Part shown: piece by piece, positions 1 through 7,410 of the stretch
How the letters are laid out: each line of letters begins with the position of its first letter
Position numbering within the stretch: the first letter of the stretch is position 1
NCBI GenBank assembly: GCA_016234205.1
Contig: JACRGN010000153.1
Location: forward strand, 1-23,678
Direction: 5' to 3'
From: Nitrospinota bacterium
GTDB lineage: Bacteria > Nitrospinota > Nitrospinia > UBA9942
DNA length: 23,678 bases
Translations under genes and position numbers: made by a program
Notes under the pieces: generated by a model
Seen by the model: only the letters and a program-made list of their open reading frames with translations
What the model was told of the DNA's origin: nothing
Database searches by the model: none

Positions 1-19
1 CTCTGCTATTATTCATTTT

Positions 20-1321
20 ATGAAGCTAATTGTTGAGCCTTCTAATCTAAATGGTGTGATAAACATACCTGCCTCAAAATCTCACACCATAAGGGCGGTA
101 TTCATTGCCTCCCTTACAGACGGCGTTTCAGAGGTAATAAATCCGTTAGAATCTGCTGATGGACTCTCTGCTGTAGAGGCATGCCGCTGTCTTGGTGCAA
201 AGATTACCCCCTCTATTCCCCCCCTTAATAAGGGGGGGAAGGAAGGGTGGGTAAAGTGGATTGTCCACGGAACTGGAGGCAATATCAGGACTGTAAAAAA
301 GATTATTGATGTGGGGAACTCAGGGACTACCGCAAGATTCTGCACCGGCTCGGCATCTCTGGGAAAAGATTTAATAACAATAACCGGAGATGACCAGACA
401 AGAAAAAGACCCATGCAGTCTTTGATTGATGCACTGAATAATCTTGGGGCAGATATAAAATCCATAGAAAATAATGGAAGGCTTCCAATAAGTGTAAAGG
501 GGAGACTAAAGGGCGGAAAGACAGAGGTTAGCGGTATGACATCACAGTTTATCTCAAGCCTTCTGCTAAACTGCCCCCTATCTGATGGAGATTCAGAAAT
601 TCATGTGAAGGACCTCAATGAAAAACCGTATGTCGGCATGACCATGTGGTGGCTGAATAAACAGGGGATTGTATATAAAGAGGAGAATCTTGAAAGATTT
701 TTCATAAAGGGTAAACAATCTTATAAACCCTTTAAAGAGACAGTCCCTGCAGATTTTTCATCCGCTACATTTTTCCTATGTGCAGGTGCCATCACTAATT
801 CTGTGATAACCTTAAAAGGGCTTGATATGGATGATACTCAGGGTGATAAAAGGGTAGTCAATATATTAAAAGATATGGGTGCAAATATTAATCTTACAAA
901 AAAAGGAATTGAGGTGAAGGGCGGCAATTTAAAAGGGATGGAGATAGATATGAATGATATACCTGATGCACTCCCTGCAATGGCTGTGGTTGGCTGTATT
1001 GCAGAAGGGAAGACAATTTTAAGAAATGTCCCTCAGGCAAGGATAAAAGAGACAGACAGGATTGCAGTGATGAGAGAGGAACTCTCAAAGATGGGTGCAG
1101 ACATTGAAGAGCTCCCCGACGGGATGATTATAAGAAAGAGTAAATTAAGAGGGTATAGGGTTAGCAGTCATGGAGACCACCGTGTAGTTATGAGTCTATC
1201 TGTTGCAGGGCTTATTGCAGAGGGGAGGACAGAGATAGAGAGTGCCGAGGCGGTAAATATTACATTTCCAGATTTTATAGATTTAATGAAAAACTCTGGA
1301 GCTAAAATAAAATTAATTTAA
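20..1321 (+). CDS. aroA: 3-phosphoshikimate 1-carboxyvinyltransferase (EPSP synthase)
   Basis: AroA joins shikimate-3-phosphate and phosphoenolpyruvate to form EPSP, the sixth step of the cytoplasmic shikimate pathway to aromatic amino acids. The 433-residue length fits the family. Visible motifs are PASKSHTIR near residue 17, GNSGTTARF near 99 (PEP-binding loop), TSQFISSLLL, PADFSSATFF, DIPDALPAMAV with the catalytic Asp, RIKETDR (second family signature) and GDHRVVM near the C-terminus. Residues about 63-77 (PSIPPLNKGGKEGW) do not belong to the family and come from a palindromic repeat (separate entry). The ATG at 20 has no clear Shine-Dalgarno. A TGA overlaps it as ATGA and the frame upstream is open to the window edge, so an upstream gene may end at 23; this is only suggestive. 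Identity is certain; glyphosate class was not judged. Confidence 0.97.
   Translation: MKLIVEPSNLNGVINIPASKSHTIRAVFIASLTDGVSEVINPLESADGLSAVEACRCLGAKITPSIPPLNKGGKEGWVKWIVHGTGGNIRTVKKIIDVGNSGTTARFCTGSASLGKDLITITGDDQTRKRPMQSLIDALNNLGADIKSIENNGRLPISVKGRLKGGKTEVSGMTSQFISSLLLNCPLSDGDSEIHVKDLNEKPYVGMTMWWLNKQGIVYKEENLERFFIKGKQSYKPFKETVPADFSSATFFLCAGAITNSVITLKGLDMDDTQGDKRVVNILKDMGANINLTKKGIEVKGGNLKGMEIDMNDIPDALPAMAVVGCIAEGKTILRNVPQARIKETDRIAVMREELSKMGADIEELPDGMIIRKSKLRGYRVSSHGDHRVVMSLSVAGLIAEGRTEIESAEAVNITFPDFIDLMKNSGAKIKLI
207..250. repeat. Palindromic GC-rich repeat inserted in frame in aroA
   Basis: The core at 218-238 is C7-TTAATAA-G7, a perfect inverted repeat with 10-bp arms and a single-base centre. 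It is followed by an AGGAAGGGTGGG tail. Translated in the aroA frame it gives IPPLNKGGKEG, a hydrophilic peptide sitting between the LGAKI strand and the WIVHG strand. I recognise PPLNKGG-like peptides as a repeat seen spuriously in many environmental genomes; that is recollection, not a search result. Confidence 0.8.
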
Positions 1322-1346
1322 TGATTCAATTTTTAAACTTCTAACA

Positions 1347-3032
1347 ATGGTCAAATTGCTATTGACAGGAGTATTCAAACCTTTCGGTGTTTCCGACGAA
1401 TACGGCGAAGCTTTGTGTACGATGGAACTCCTGAACAATCAGGTTACGCGTGAACAGGGGATACACTCGCCGCGCTCCAACAACCTGAGTTTTGGTTTGT
1501 ACCTGATGGCGGAAAATCTCGACATCCCCTCAACCGTTTTGGATTTCCCCGCATGGAAGGATTTCACTAAAGAAATTAATAAAGGAAATTACACGCATGT
1601 CGGCATTTCGTTCATAGTGCCGAATGTGCTTAAGGCAAAGCGGATGGCTGAATACATCCGCAGGGAGTCGCCGTCAACGAAGATAATAGTTGGCGGACAC
1701 GGGGCGGCCATCCCGAACCTGCGGGAAATCTTGGATTACGACGAAGTCTGCCGGGGTGAAGGGGTAGCATGGCTGCGCAGGTATTTCGGCGAAGATGTAA
1801 AAAAACCGATTAAACATCCGGTTGTTCATTCGGCGGTGAGGAAATTTGTCTACGGGGCGCCTATATTGGAGATGGCTGGAATTATCCTTCCGGGCGTCGG
1901 ATGCCAGAACTCCTGCAGCTTCTGCGCAACATCGCACAAGTTTGAAAAACAGTACACTTCGTTTTTGAAAACCGGCAGGGAGATGCTGGACGCCTGCAAT
2001 AAAACCGCCGAAAAGCTGAGGGTTAAAGATTTCGGTGTGATGGACGAAAACTTTCTTAAAAGTCCGGTGCGAGCCAGACAGTTCGTAGATGAGATGGAAA
2101 AAGAGCTGAAGGCATACACCTTCAGCATCTTTTCGTCGGCGGACGCAGTTACAAAAATGGGAGTTGATTTCCTCGTCCGGATGGGTGTGAACTTCATCTG
2201 GATAGGGGTTGAGTCCAAATGGAATGTATTTGAAAAAACGCACGGTGTTGACCTTTTCAAGCTGATTAAAGACCTGCAAGACCACGGCGTAACGGTCCTT
2301 GCCTCCACGATTCTGTTCATGGACCATCACGATAAATTTACGATTGAGGAAGATATAGACTGGGCGATAAGCTTGAAATCCGATTTACTGCAGCTCATGC
2401 AGTTCGGACCCATTCCTGGCACCCAGCTTTACAAGGATTACGAAGCGGAAGGAAAACTTTTCATGGATATTCCATGGCCCTCGCAGCATGGGCAGAACGA
2501 GATATGGTTTCACCATCCGCACTTCACCTTGCCGGAGACTTCGCATTATTTAAAAAACGCTTTTATAAGAAAATATCAAACGGACGGTCCCGGCGTTTTG
2601 AACATGGCACATACTGCTATTAAAGGTTATCTTAAATTGATGGAAGACATTAAGGACCGCGAAGAAAAAGGGCTTGTGTGGTGCCCTAAAACCCTTTCAT
2701 ACATTCCGCATCCCAATCCGAAACCGGACGAGTTCATGAAACTTCGCCTTGAATCATGGCGGGAAAACGCCCTCCGATTCCGCCCGATACTCTCCACCGC
2801 TTTTAAATATGCTCCGAACGAAAAGGCGGCGGAAAAATGCAGGATTATAATGAATCTTTACGACAAGGTCTTCGGTAAACTAACTATAAAGGAGATGGCT
2901 TTAGAGGTTGTTGTAAAAACATTTGCAATTTTGGAAAATCAGAAATATAAAAGAAACGGCTCAGTTATGCGGCAGCCGAAAACAAAAAGGGCTGAGTTTC
3001 CAGATAGAAGAAATGGTAAGCTGAACTGCTAA
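1347..3032 (+). CDS. B12-binding-type radical SAM protein
   Basis: Radical SAM enzyme of the class with an N-terminal cobalamin-binding-like Rossmann domain. Residues about 45-150 show that domain's features (GISFIVPN, IIVGGHGAAIPN, VCRGEG), although no DxHxxG cobalamin-ligand motif is visible, so cobalamin use is uncertain. The [4Fe-4S] motif is CxxxCxxC at C186, C190 and C193, followed by TIM-barrel strands (FGVMDENF, FSIFSSADAV, FIWIGVES). The 561-residue length is normal for the group. The substrate is unknown; relatives include methyltransferases and ring-forming enzymes. The ATG at 1347 follows aroA by 25 bases and has no Shine-Dalgarno. Codon use is clearly more GC-rich (many ggc, ccg, gcg codons) than the flanking genes, except for roughly the last 150 bases, which suggests transfer. 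The family call is firm and the function open. Confidence 0.9.
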   Translation: MVKLLLTGVFKPFGVSDEYGEALCTMELLNNQVTREQGIHSPRSNNLSFGLYLMAENLDIPSTVLDFPAWKDFTKEINKGNYTHVGISFIVPNVLKAKRMAEYIRRESPSTKIIVGGHGAAIPNLREILDYDEVCRGEGVAWLRRYFGEDVKKPIKHPVVHSAVRKFVYGAPILEMAGIILPGVGCQNSCSFCATSHKFEKQYTSFLKTGREMLDACNKTAEKLRVKDFGVMDENFLKSPVRARQFVDEMEKELKAYTFSIFSSADAVTKMGVDFLVRMGVNFIWIGVESKWNVFEKTHGVDLFKLIKDLQDHGVTVLASTILFMDHHDKFTIEEDIDWAISLKSDLLQLMQFGPIPGTQLYKDYEAEGKLFMDIPWPSQHGQNEIWFHHPHFTLPETSHYLKNAFIRKYQTDGPGVLNMAHTAIKGYLKLMEDIKDREEKGLVWCPKTLSYIPHPNPKPDEFMKLRLESWRENALRFRPILSTAFKYAPNEKAAEKCRIIMNLYDKVFGKLTIKEMALEVVVKTFAILENQKYKRNGSVMRQPKTKRAEFPDRRNGKLNC

Positions 3033-3100
3033 TTTGATGATATAAATCATACAAGTACACTTACAGCATGGTATATTTATATTAACTAAATAGTTACATA

Positions 3101-3180
3101 TTGTCATTCCGAGCGAAGCGAGGAATCTCCGAGTTTGCTTCGGCTTTGCCTCGCAACCGCTCCGCTCCTCGCAATGACAA
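3101..3180. repeat. GTCATT...AATGAC palindromic intergenic repeat
   Basis: An 80-bp unit bounded by TTGTCATT and AATGACAA. It contains CCGAGCGAAGCGAGGAATCT, the conserved core of a repeat family with further copies at 3721-3794, 13543-13606 and 16672-16735 and a partial copy at 7339-7364. It fills most of the 191-base gap between the radical SAM gene and the next start. The right half (TTGCCTCGCAA..CCTCGCAATGAC) differs from the other copies, so only the terminal parts are shared. Downstream, a TATAAT at 3195-3200 could be a -10 box for the next gene, but no convincing -35 is visible. Confidence 0.85.
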
Positions 3181-3223
3181 TAAACCTAATTTTATATAAT
3201 CTTTGTTTAACAAGGAGGTTTGT

Positions 3224-3712
3224 ATGAGTAATGGGAAAGTAACAAAGCTTGATGTAAGGGTGATTCCGCCACATGAAAGGCATCCGAAAAGAATATTTGA
3301 TATCTGGGATAAATTAAATGTCGGTGATACCCTCCAGATAATAAATGACCATGACCCGAAGCAGCTCCACTATATGTTTGAGGCACAATATGAGGACTGC
3401 TATAAATGGGAATATGAAGCTGAAGGTCCTAAGGACTGGATTATCAATCTTACAAAGACCGGCGGTAAAGATTCATCAAACTCTGACTTAAAAAACAGGG
3501 TAGAATCTGCATTAGATGAAATCCGTCCAAATCTTCAAATGGACGGCGGTGATGTTGAGCTTGTAAATATTGATGAGGCTCAAAAGAGTGTCAGTGTAAG
3601 ACTTGTTGGTGCATGCGGGACATGCCCATCCGCAATCTTTACATTAAAGGCAGGGATTGAAACAGCTATCAGGGAAAGAGTGCCGGAGATAACAGAAGTT
3701 ATATCAGTTTGA
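3224..3712 (+). CDS. DUF2249-NifU C-terminal domain fusion protein
   Basis: A 162-residue protein of two parts. Residues about 8-79 (LDVRVIPPHERHPK..GDTLQIINDHDPKQLHYMF) are a DUF2249 domain, a small fold found in electron-transfer and nitrogen-oxide related proteins. Residues about 88-162 are a NifU C-terminal (Nfu-type) domain with the Fe-S ligand pair C131-G-T-C134 in GACGTCPSA. Nfu domains carry or deliver [4Fe-4S] clusters, so a role in cluster delivery or redox sensing is inferred. The start is set at ATG 3224 because AAGGAGG lies at 3212-3218 with ideal spacing; an upstream in-frame start at 3203 has no such site. The gene is monocistronic as seen, and a palindromic repeat follows 8 bases after its stop. 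Confidence 0.9.
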   Translation: MSNGKVTKLDVRVIPPHERHPKRIFDIWDKLNVGDTLQIINDHDPKQLHYMFEAQYEDCYKWEYEAEGPKDWIINLTKTGGKDSSNSDLKNRVESALDEIRPNLQMDGGDVELVNIDEAQKSVSVRLVGACGTCPSAIFTLKAGIETAIRERVPEITEVISV

Positions 3713-3720
3713 GCAAGGAT

Positions 3721-3794
3721 GTCATTGCGAGCCTCTGATAGATTCATTCAGAGGCGAAGCAATCTCAGAGATTCCTCATTTCATTCGGAATGAC
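3721..3794. repeat. GTCATT...AATGAC palindromic repeat overlapping ogt 3' end
   Basis: A 74-bp unit with GTCATT at 3721 and AATGAC at 3789-3794, and an internal perfect 8-bp stem (GCCTCTGA at 3731-3738, TCAGAGGC at 3748-3755). It belongs to the same family as 3101-3180. On the minus strand its right half is read as the last residues of Ogt (VIPNEMRNL) and supplies the stop codon. Confidence 0.85.
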
Positions 3795-4301
3795 AAAAGC
3801 ACCCTCCATTTTTAGCATCTTCATCTTTAAATCTATTCCGCCATGTGCAGTAAATCCACCCATTCCACCGTCTTCTCTTATAACCCTATGACACGGTATA
3901 AGTAAAGGAATCGGGTTCCTTGACAATGCACCGCCAACAGCCCTTGATGCATCAGTCAGACCAATTTTTTTGGCAACCCATTTATATGTCTTTACCTCGC
4001 CGTAGGGTATAGTTTTAGTAATTTTATAGACACTTCTCTGGAATGATGAACTGTAAGATAAATCTAAAGGGAAGTTGAAATCAATCCTTTCTCCGTCAAA
4101 ATATCGTTTAACAGAATCCTCAACATCTCTAAAATTTCTACGGCTGATGGCTGATGGCTGATAGCGGATAGCAGAGATAAGTTCATCTCTTTTCATGCCG
4201 GGCAGGATAAACCTCGCTACACCATTTTCAGACAATACAAGTCCGCATAATCCAAAAGATGTATTAAAAATAGAATAGGTGAGGTTTACTTTATCTTCCA
4301 A
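3765..4301 (-). CDS. ogt: methylated-DNA--[protein]-cysteine S-methyltransferase
   Basis: Suicide DNA-repair protein that moves the alkyl group from O6-alkylguanine (or O4-alkylthymine) to its own cysteine. The active site is IPCHRV with C137; SRNPIPLLIPCHR and GMGGFTAHGG are the conserved flanks, and TIPYGEVKTYKWVAKKIG is the DNA-binding helix-turn-helix. The start is a TTG at 4301, overlapping the end of surE by 16 bases, so the two genes are probably co-transcribed. Two stretches are repeat-derived: residues about 44-55 (IRYQPSAIS) and the last ten residues (from F169, VIPNEMRNL). The normal family end would fall near KMLKMEGA. Neither stretch touches the active site, so the enzyme is probably functional. 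The family call is firm; ogt versus another MGMT name is a convention. Confidence 0.95.
   Translation of the reverse strand: MEDKVNLTYSIFNTSFGLCGLVLSENGVARFILPGMKRDELISAIRYQPSAISRRNFRDVEDSVKRYFDGERIDFNFPLDLSYSSSFQRSVYKITKTIPYGEVKTYKWVAKKIGLTDASRAVGGALSRNPIPLLIPCHRVIREDGGMGGFTAHGGIDLKMKMLKMEGAFVIPNEMRNL
4137..4172. repeat. GCTGATG tandem-like repeat in frame in ogt
   Basis: The plus strand shows CGGCTGATGGCTGATGGCTG followed by ATAGCGGATAGC: three near-copies of GGCTGAT and two of AGCGGAT/ATAGC. It is read on the minus strand in frame as SAIRYQPSAIS, between the N-terminal beta domain and the FRDVEDSVKRYF helix of Ogt. QPSAIS-type peptides look like a mobile short repeat rather than family sequence. 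Confidence 0.7.
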
Positions 4302-5041
4302 TTTTTCAATTTCTCAAGAAACTTATGGTCTGTGAGGTCATAGTGAATCGGGGTGACAGAAACCATATCGTTTTTTATCGCACCGCTGTCTGCATCACTG
4401 TCTTCATCAAAGAATAACATCTCCCCCCCCTGCCAGTAATAGATGTGCCCCCTTGGGTCTATCCTCTTGTCAAACTCCTCCCTGAATCTTGAACTCCCCT
4501 GTCTTGTAAACACAACACCTTTTATTTTACCTGATGTAATATTGGGAACATTTACATTCAGGAGTGTTCCATCAGGAAGCCCATTTTCATGTGCGGTGAG
4601 GGCCAATCGTTTTGCAAAATTTGCAGCAAAAGAAAAATCAGGGTTTACAAATGTGGCAAGGGATATTGCAATAGACGGTATCCCAAGGATTGTCCCTTCT
4701 GTTGCCGCAGATACTGTCCCAGAATAGATTACATTTGTAGCAATATTTGCACCAAGATTTATCCCTGAAACAATCATGTCTGGCGGGTCTTTTAATATAG
4801 CCCGAACAGCTATCTTTATACAGTCAGCGGGTGTGCCATTTACTGCGTATCCAATAAATTCCCCATTCCTCTCAACCTCCCTGACCCTCAAAGGATCAGA
4901 CAATGTAATGGCATGTCCCACAGCACTCTGCTCTGTCTCAGGTGCAACAACAATTACATCGGCAATCTCTTTTATGCTCTCCCTCAGAGTTGTCAAACCC
5001 TTTGCATTTATACCGTCATCATTTGTCAAAAGTATTTTCAT
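4286..5041 (-). CDS. surE: 5'-nucleotidase SurE
   Basis: SurE removes phosphate from nucleoside 5'- and 3'-monophosphates and is a stationary-phase survival factor in enteric bacteria. All family motifs are present: LLTNDDGINAKGL at the N-terminus (metal-binding DD), VVAPETEQSAVGHAITL, YAVNGTPADC, DMIVSGINLGAN, YSGTVSAATEG and DSDADSGAI..VTPIHYDLT. The start at ATG 5041 gives MKILLTNDDG, the normal family N-terminus, and 251 residues. A longer reading from 5083 adds only peptide encoded by the adjacent CACAGAGGCACGG repeat and was rejected. No Shine-Dalgarno is visible in the AT-rich leader. Its 3' end overlaps the start of ogt by 16 bases. Confidence 0.96.
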   Translation of the reverse strand: MKILLTNDDGINAKGLTTLRESIKEIADVIVVAPETEQSAVGHAITLSDPLRVREVERNGEFIGYAVNGTPADCIKIAVRAILKDPPDMIVSGINLGANIATNVIYSGTVSAATEGTILGIPSIAISLATFVNPDFSFAANFAKRLALTAHENGLPDGTLLNVNVPNITSGKIKGVVFTRQGSSRFREEFDKRIDPRGHIYYWQGGEMLFFDEDSDADSGAIKNDMVSVTPIHYDLTDHKFLEKLKNWKIK

Positions 5042-5062
5042 TTTATTTATTAATATAAATTT

Positions 5063-5210
5063 GCCACAGAGGCACGGAAGCACGGAGAAAAAAAGGATAA
5101 GGTAAAGGCACAGGTAAAGATAAAGATTATTTCTGCCTCTACCTTTACCTCTACCTGCTTTATACTCTGTGCCTCTGTGTCTCTGTGGTTAAGATTAGGT
5201 TTTTGTTCTT
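5063..5210. repeat. Nested inverted repeat (CACAGAG arms, AGGTAAAG core)
   Basis: The outer arms are GCCACAGAGGCACGGAAGC at 5063-5081 (continuing to about 5094) and CTCTGTGCCTCTGTGTCTC..GTGGTT at 5165-5190. The inner arms are GGTAAAGGCACAGGTAAAG at 5101-5119 and CCTCTACCTTTACCTCTACC at 5136-5155. The unit ends with AGGTTTTTGTTCTT at 5197-5210, a terminus shared with several other copies in the window. It fills the divergent gap between surE and the hydrolase gene, so any promoters for both must lie in or beside it. Confidence 0.8.
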
Positions 5211-5241
5211 AAAACTAATGTAATATAATATCATACATAAC

Positions 5242-6189
5242 ATGCATTTTAAAAATATGTTCTTAATCCTAAAAGCAGTTATATATCTTTCCACAATAAT
5301 CCTTGCCTTGAGTTTTCTCATTGTATACCTTAACTCCCATCCTCCAAGATATCCCCTTAACATACCTCCATCCAGTTACGGGCTTAAGTTTGAATCCGTA
5401 GAGTTTACTACACCTGATAAGGTTCTTTTAAAGGGATGGTTTGTAAAAGGGGTGCCGGTAGCCGCACCCTTTAGGGTGCGTGAATTGCCACAGACTGAAA
5501 GCCTGCGACTGCCAGTCATAATAATCTGTCACGGGCTTGGTGCAAATAAGTCAGATTTTACAGAGCTGTCATCTTATTTATCAAAAGCAGGCTATCATGT
5601 CCTTCTCTTTGATTTCAGGGGTCATGGCGAAAGCAAAGGTAATTCATCATCACTTGGATTTTTTGAGCAGATGGACTTAAAGAGCGCCATAGATTATGTA
5701 AAATCCAGGGCAGATGTAGATATTGATAAGGTTGGCGTATATGGCTTTTCCCTCGGTGCAGCAGTTGCAATCCTTACCGCATCTGAAGATAAAGATATTA
5801 AGGCAGTGGTCTCTGACAGTAGTTTCACCTCCCTAAAGGTTCAGGGTGAGAGATTACTGAAATCCTCATTCCTTCCAAAGTTCCCATTTCTATATACAGC
5901 AATACGGATATACGAAATTATGTTTAAAACTGATATTGAAAAGATAGCCCCTGTCCATTTTATAGAGAAGATATCACCAACCCCAATATTTATAATTGGA
6001 GGTGAGGGAGATACACAGATGCCAGCAACTGATGCAGAAGAGCTTTTTAAGAATGCCAGAGAACCTAAATCTTTATGGATAGTTAAAGGTGCATCCCACG
6101 GCGGGACTGTTATATCTGCCGGCAGAGAATATGAAAAAAGGCTCATTGAATTTTTTGATAAATATCTTAAAGAACAAAAAAGAGATTAA
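5242..6189 (+). CDS. membrane-anchored alpha/beta hydrolase
   Basis: A 315-residue serine hydrolase with an N-terminal transmembrane anchor (residues about 8-30, rich in I/L/F) that probably leaves the catalytic domain outside the cytoplasm. The catalytic triad reads as S160 in GFSLGAA, D267 in GGEGDTQMPATD and H296 in KGASHGGT; the oxyanion region is CHGLGANKSDF, and LLFDFRGHGES is typical of the BAAT/dienelactone-like lineage. The substrate is unknown. Residues 71-90 (VPVAAPFRVRELPQTESLRL) break the strand before the HG motif and are encoded by a palindromic repeat. The ATG at 5242 has no Shine-Dalgarno; its upstream region is dominated by the nested repeat at 5063-5210. Confidence 0.9.
   Translation: MHFKNMFLILKAVIYLSTIILALSFLIVYLNSHPPRYPLNIPPSSYGLKFESVEFTTPDKVLLKGWFVKGVPVAAPFRVRELPQTESLRLPVIIICHGLGANKSDFTELSSYLSKAGYHVLLFDFRGHGESKGNSSSLGFFEQMDLKSAIDYVKSRADVDIDKVGVYGFSLGAAVAILTASEDKDIKAVVSDSSFTSLKVQGERLLKSSFLPKFPFLYTAIRIYEIMFKTDIEKIAPVHFIEKISPTPIFIIGGEGDTQMPATDAEELFKNAREPKSLWIVKGASHGGTVISAGREYEKRLIEFFDKYLKEQKRD
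5452..5511. repeat. Palindromic repeat in frame in the hydrolase gene
   Basis: CGCACCCT-TT-AGGGTGCG at 5463-5480 is a perfect inverted repeat with 8-bp arms. It is followed by TGAATTGCCACAGACTGAAAG and CCTGCGACTGCC, which look like other members of the window's repeat pool. It is read in frame as about 20 residues of the hydrolase without a stop. Confidence 0.75.
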
Positions 6190-6352
6190 GGAGAAATGGG
6201 GAAATTGGGAGAAATGGAGAAAAAACAACAATTGATTTAAATTAGGATTCACAGGATGCTCATCCCCTGAATGAAGATATCAGGGGTTATATTTATCCTG
6301 TATATCCTTGCTTGAATTCTCTCCTTTTCTCCATCTTCTTCTCCCTTTCTCA
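6190..6352. repeat. Triple-nested inverted repeat
   Basis: Three arms lie inside one another. The outer arm is purine-rich (GGAGAAATGGGGAAATTGGG.., 6190-6224) against pyrimidine-rich (TTCTCTCC..CTCCCTTTCTC, about 6317-6352). The middle arm is AGGATTCACAGGAT at 6244-6257 against ATCCTGTATATCCT at 6295-6308. The inner stem is CCCCTGA at 6264-6270 and TCAGGGG at 6280-6286 with a 9-base loop. The unit occupies most of the 242-base gap between two plus-strand genes. Confidence 0.8.
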
Positions 6353-6431
6353 TTATATGTTTTTTATAATTTCCCATACATTTAAAAACTTTAATTTGTT
6401 TTTAATGTTTTTCCATTTATAATATTGCATT

Positions 6432-7325
6432 ATGAAAAAAGATAATACTTTTGAGAAGGCTCTTATTGTTTTGATATTTATCACTACATGTATTGCCGGC
6501 TTTGAGGCATTCACACAGAAACATCTTCCGGAAAACAGTATACTGCATTTCCTTCACCAGTATGGATACCTGAATAATTACCAAATAATATATGAGCCAA
6601 GCAAGGGCATCTGGCATGCCGTCGGGTGGACAGGCTCATCAATGATGATTTTAATGATGCTCTACAGTGTTAGAAAGAGGTTTTCAATATTCAACTCATT
6701 AGGGTCACTGCGTCACTGGCTGTCAGCACATATATTTTTAGGGATAATGGGACCCATTCTTGTAACCTTTCATACAACCTTTAAATTCGGTGGAATAATA
6801 GCCACAAGCTTCTTCTGTATGATAATCACGGTGTTCTTTGGAATAATGGGAAGATATATCTATGTGCAGATTCCAAGAGACCTGTCAGGAACCGAGCTTG
6901 AAACAAATGAGATAGACAAAATTGCAGAATCCCTTGATATAAAGCTCAGTGAGTATTCAAAGAGCATAAATATATCGGACATCTTTAAGGAGATAAGTAT
7001 TGCTGATGAAAAGGCAAAGTCCCTTAATGTTTTAAGTGCACTTTTCTTTATGATAAGAACTGATATAAAAAACCTCTACAGGATAACTCACCTTAAAAAT
7101 ATTATAAGAACCCGTTACCACTTGTCAGGAAAGGTTAGGAGGGAAATAGTATCGCTTCTGAAGAAAAAGGCTTCACTCATAAGACAGAAGAATTTTCTTG
7201 CCACATCTCACAGACTGCTTCACTACTGGCATGTCCTTCATGTCCCCCTCGCCATTGTAATGTTTCTGATTATGTTCCTGCATATTATAGTCTATTATCT
7301 ATTCGGCATCAGCCGTTCATCATAA
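6432..7325 (+). CDS. probable di-haem b-type cytochrome membrane protein
   Basis: A 297-residue integral membrane protein with about five hydrophobic segments (near residues 9-26, 62-80, 98-114, 121-142 and 258-283). Two helices each carry histidines 14 positions apart: H100/H114 (AHIFLG..VTFH) and H260/H274 (LHVPLAIV..FLH). That spacing is the classic arrangement for two stacked b haems in ferric-reductase-like and cytochrome b domains. A hydrophilic stretch of roughly 100 residues (about 145-245, rich in Lys, Asp and Glu) separates the two haem helices, probably in the cytoplasm. No flavin or NAD domain is fused, so an electron donor must be separate. ATG 6432 has no clear Shine-Dalgarno. 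Haem binding is inferred from spacing only; the gene is not named. Confidence 0.72.
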   Translation: MKKDNTFEKALIVLIFITTCIAGFEAFTQKHLPENSILHFLHQYGYLNNYQIIYEPSKGIWHAVGWTGSSMMILMMLYSVRKRFSIFNSLGSLRHWLSAHIFLGIMGPILVTFHTTFKFGGIIATSFFCMIITVFFGIMGRYIYVQIPRDLSGTELETNEIDKIAESLDIKLSEYSKSINISDIFKEISIADEKAKSLNVLSALFFMIRTDIKNLYRITHLKNIIRTRYHLSGKVRREIVSLLKKKASLIRQKNFLATSHRLLHYWHVLHVPLAIVMFLIMFLHIIVYYLFGISRSS

Positions 7326-7338
7326 CTCTTTCTTATAT

Positions 7339-7364
7339 GTCATTTCGACCGAAGGGAGAAATCC
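7339..7364. repeat. Partial GTCATT-family repeat
   Basis: GTCATTTCGACCGAAGGGAG followed by AAATCC is one arm of the family seen at 3101-3180, with a C for G change in the core. No matching right arm lies within 100 bases, so this is a half-copy. It lies in the gap between the convergent cytochrome and HAMP genes. Confidence 0.65.
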
Positions 7365-7410
7365 TTGTTCCGATGGTTACTATCCTGTTAAGTCTTTATA
7401 ATCGCCTGAA

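Noticed and set aside
1674..2330. Long minus-strand open frames opposite the radical SAM gene
   Set aside because: Two overlapping antisense frames with no recognisable motif; they arise from the GC-rich codon use of the real gene, whose CxxxCxxC motif lies in the plus frame.
3195..3200. TATAAT as promoter of the NifU-like gene
   Set aside because: A plausible -10 box but no acceptable -35 at 16-18 bases; in such AT-rich DNA the hexamer alone is weak, so it is mentioned but not called.
5042..5083. N-terminal extension of SurE to 5083
   Set aside because: The added residues are translated CACAGAGGCACGG repeat; MKILLTNDDG at 5041 is the conserved family start.
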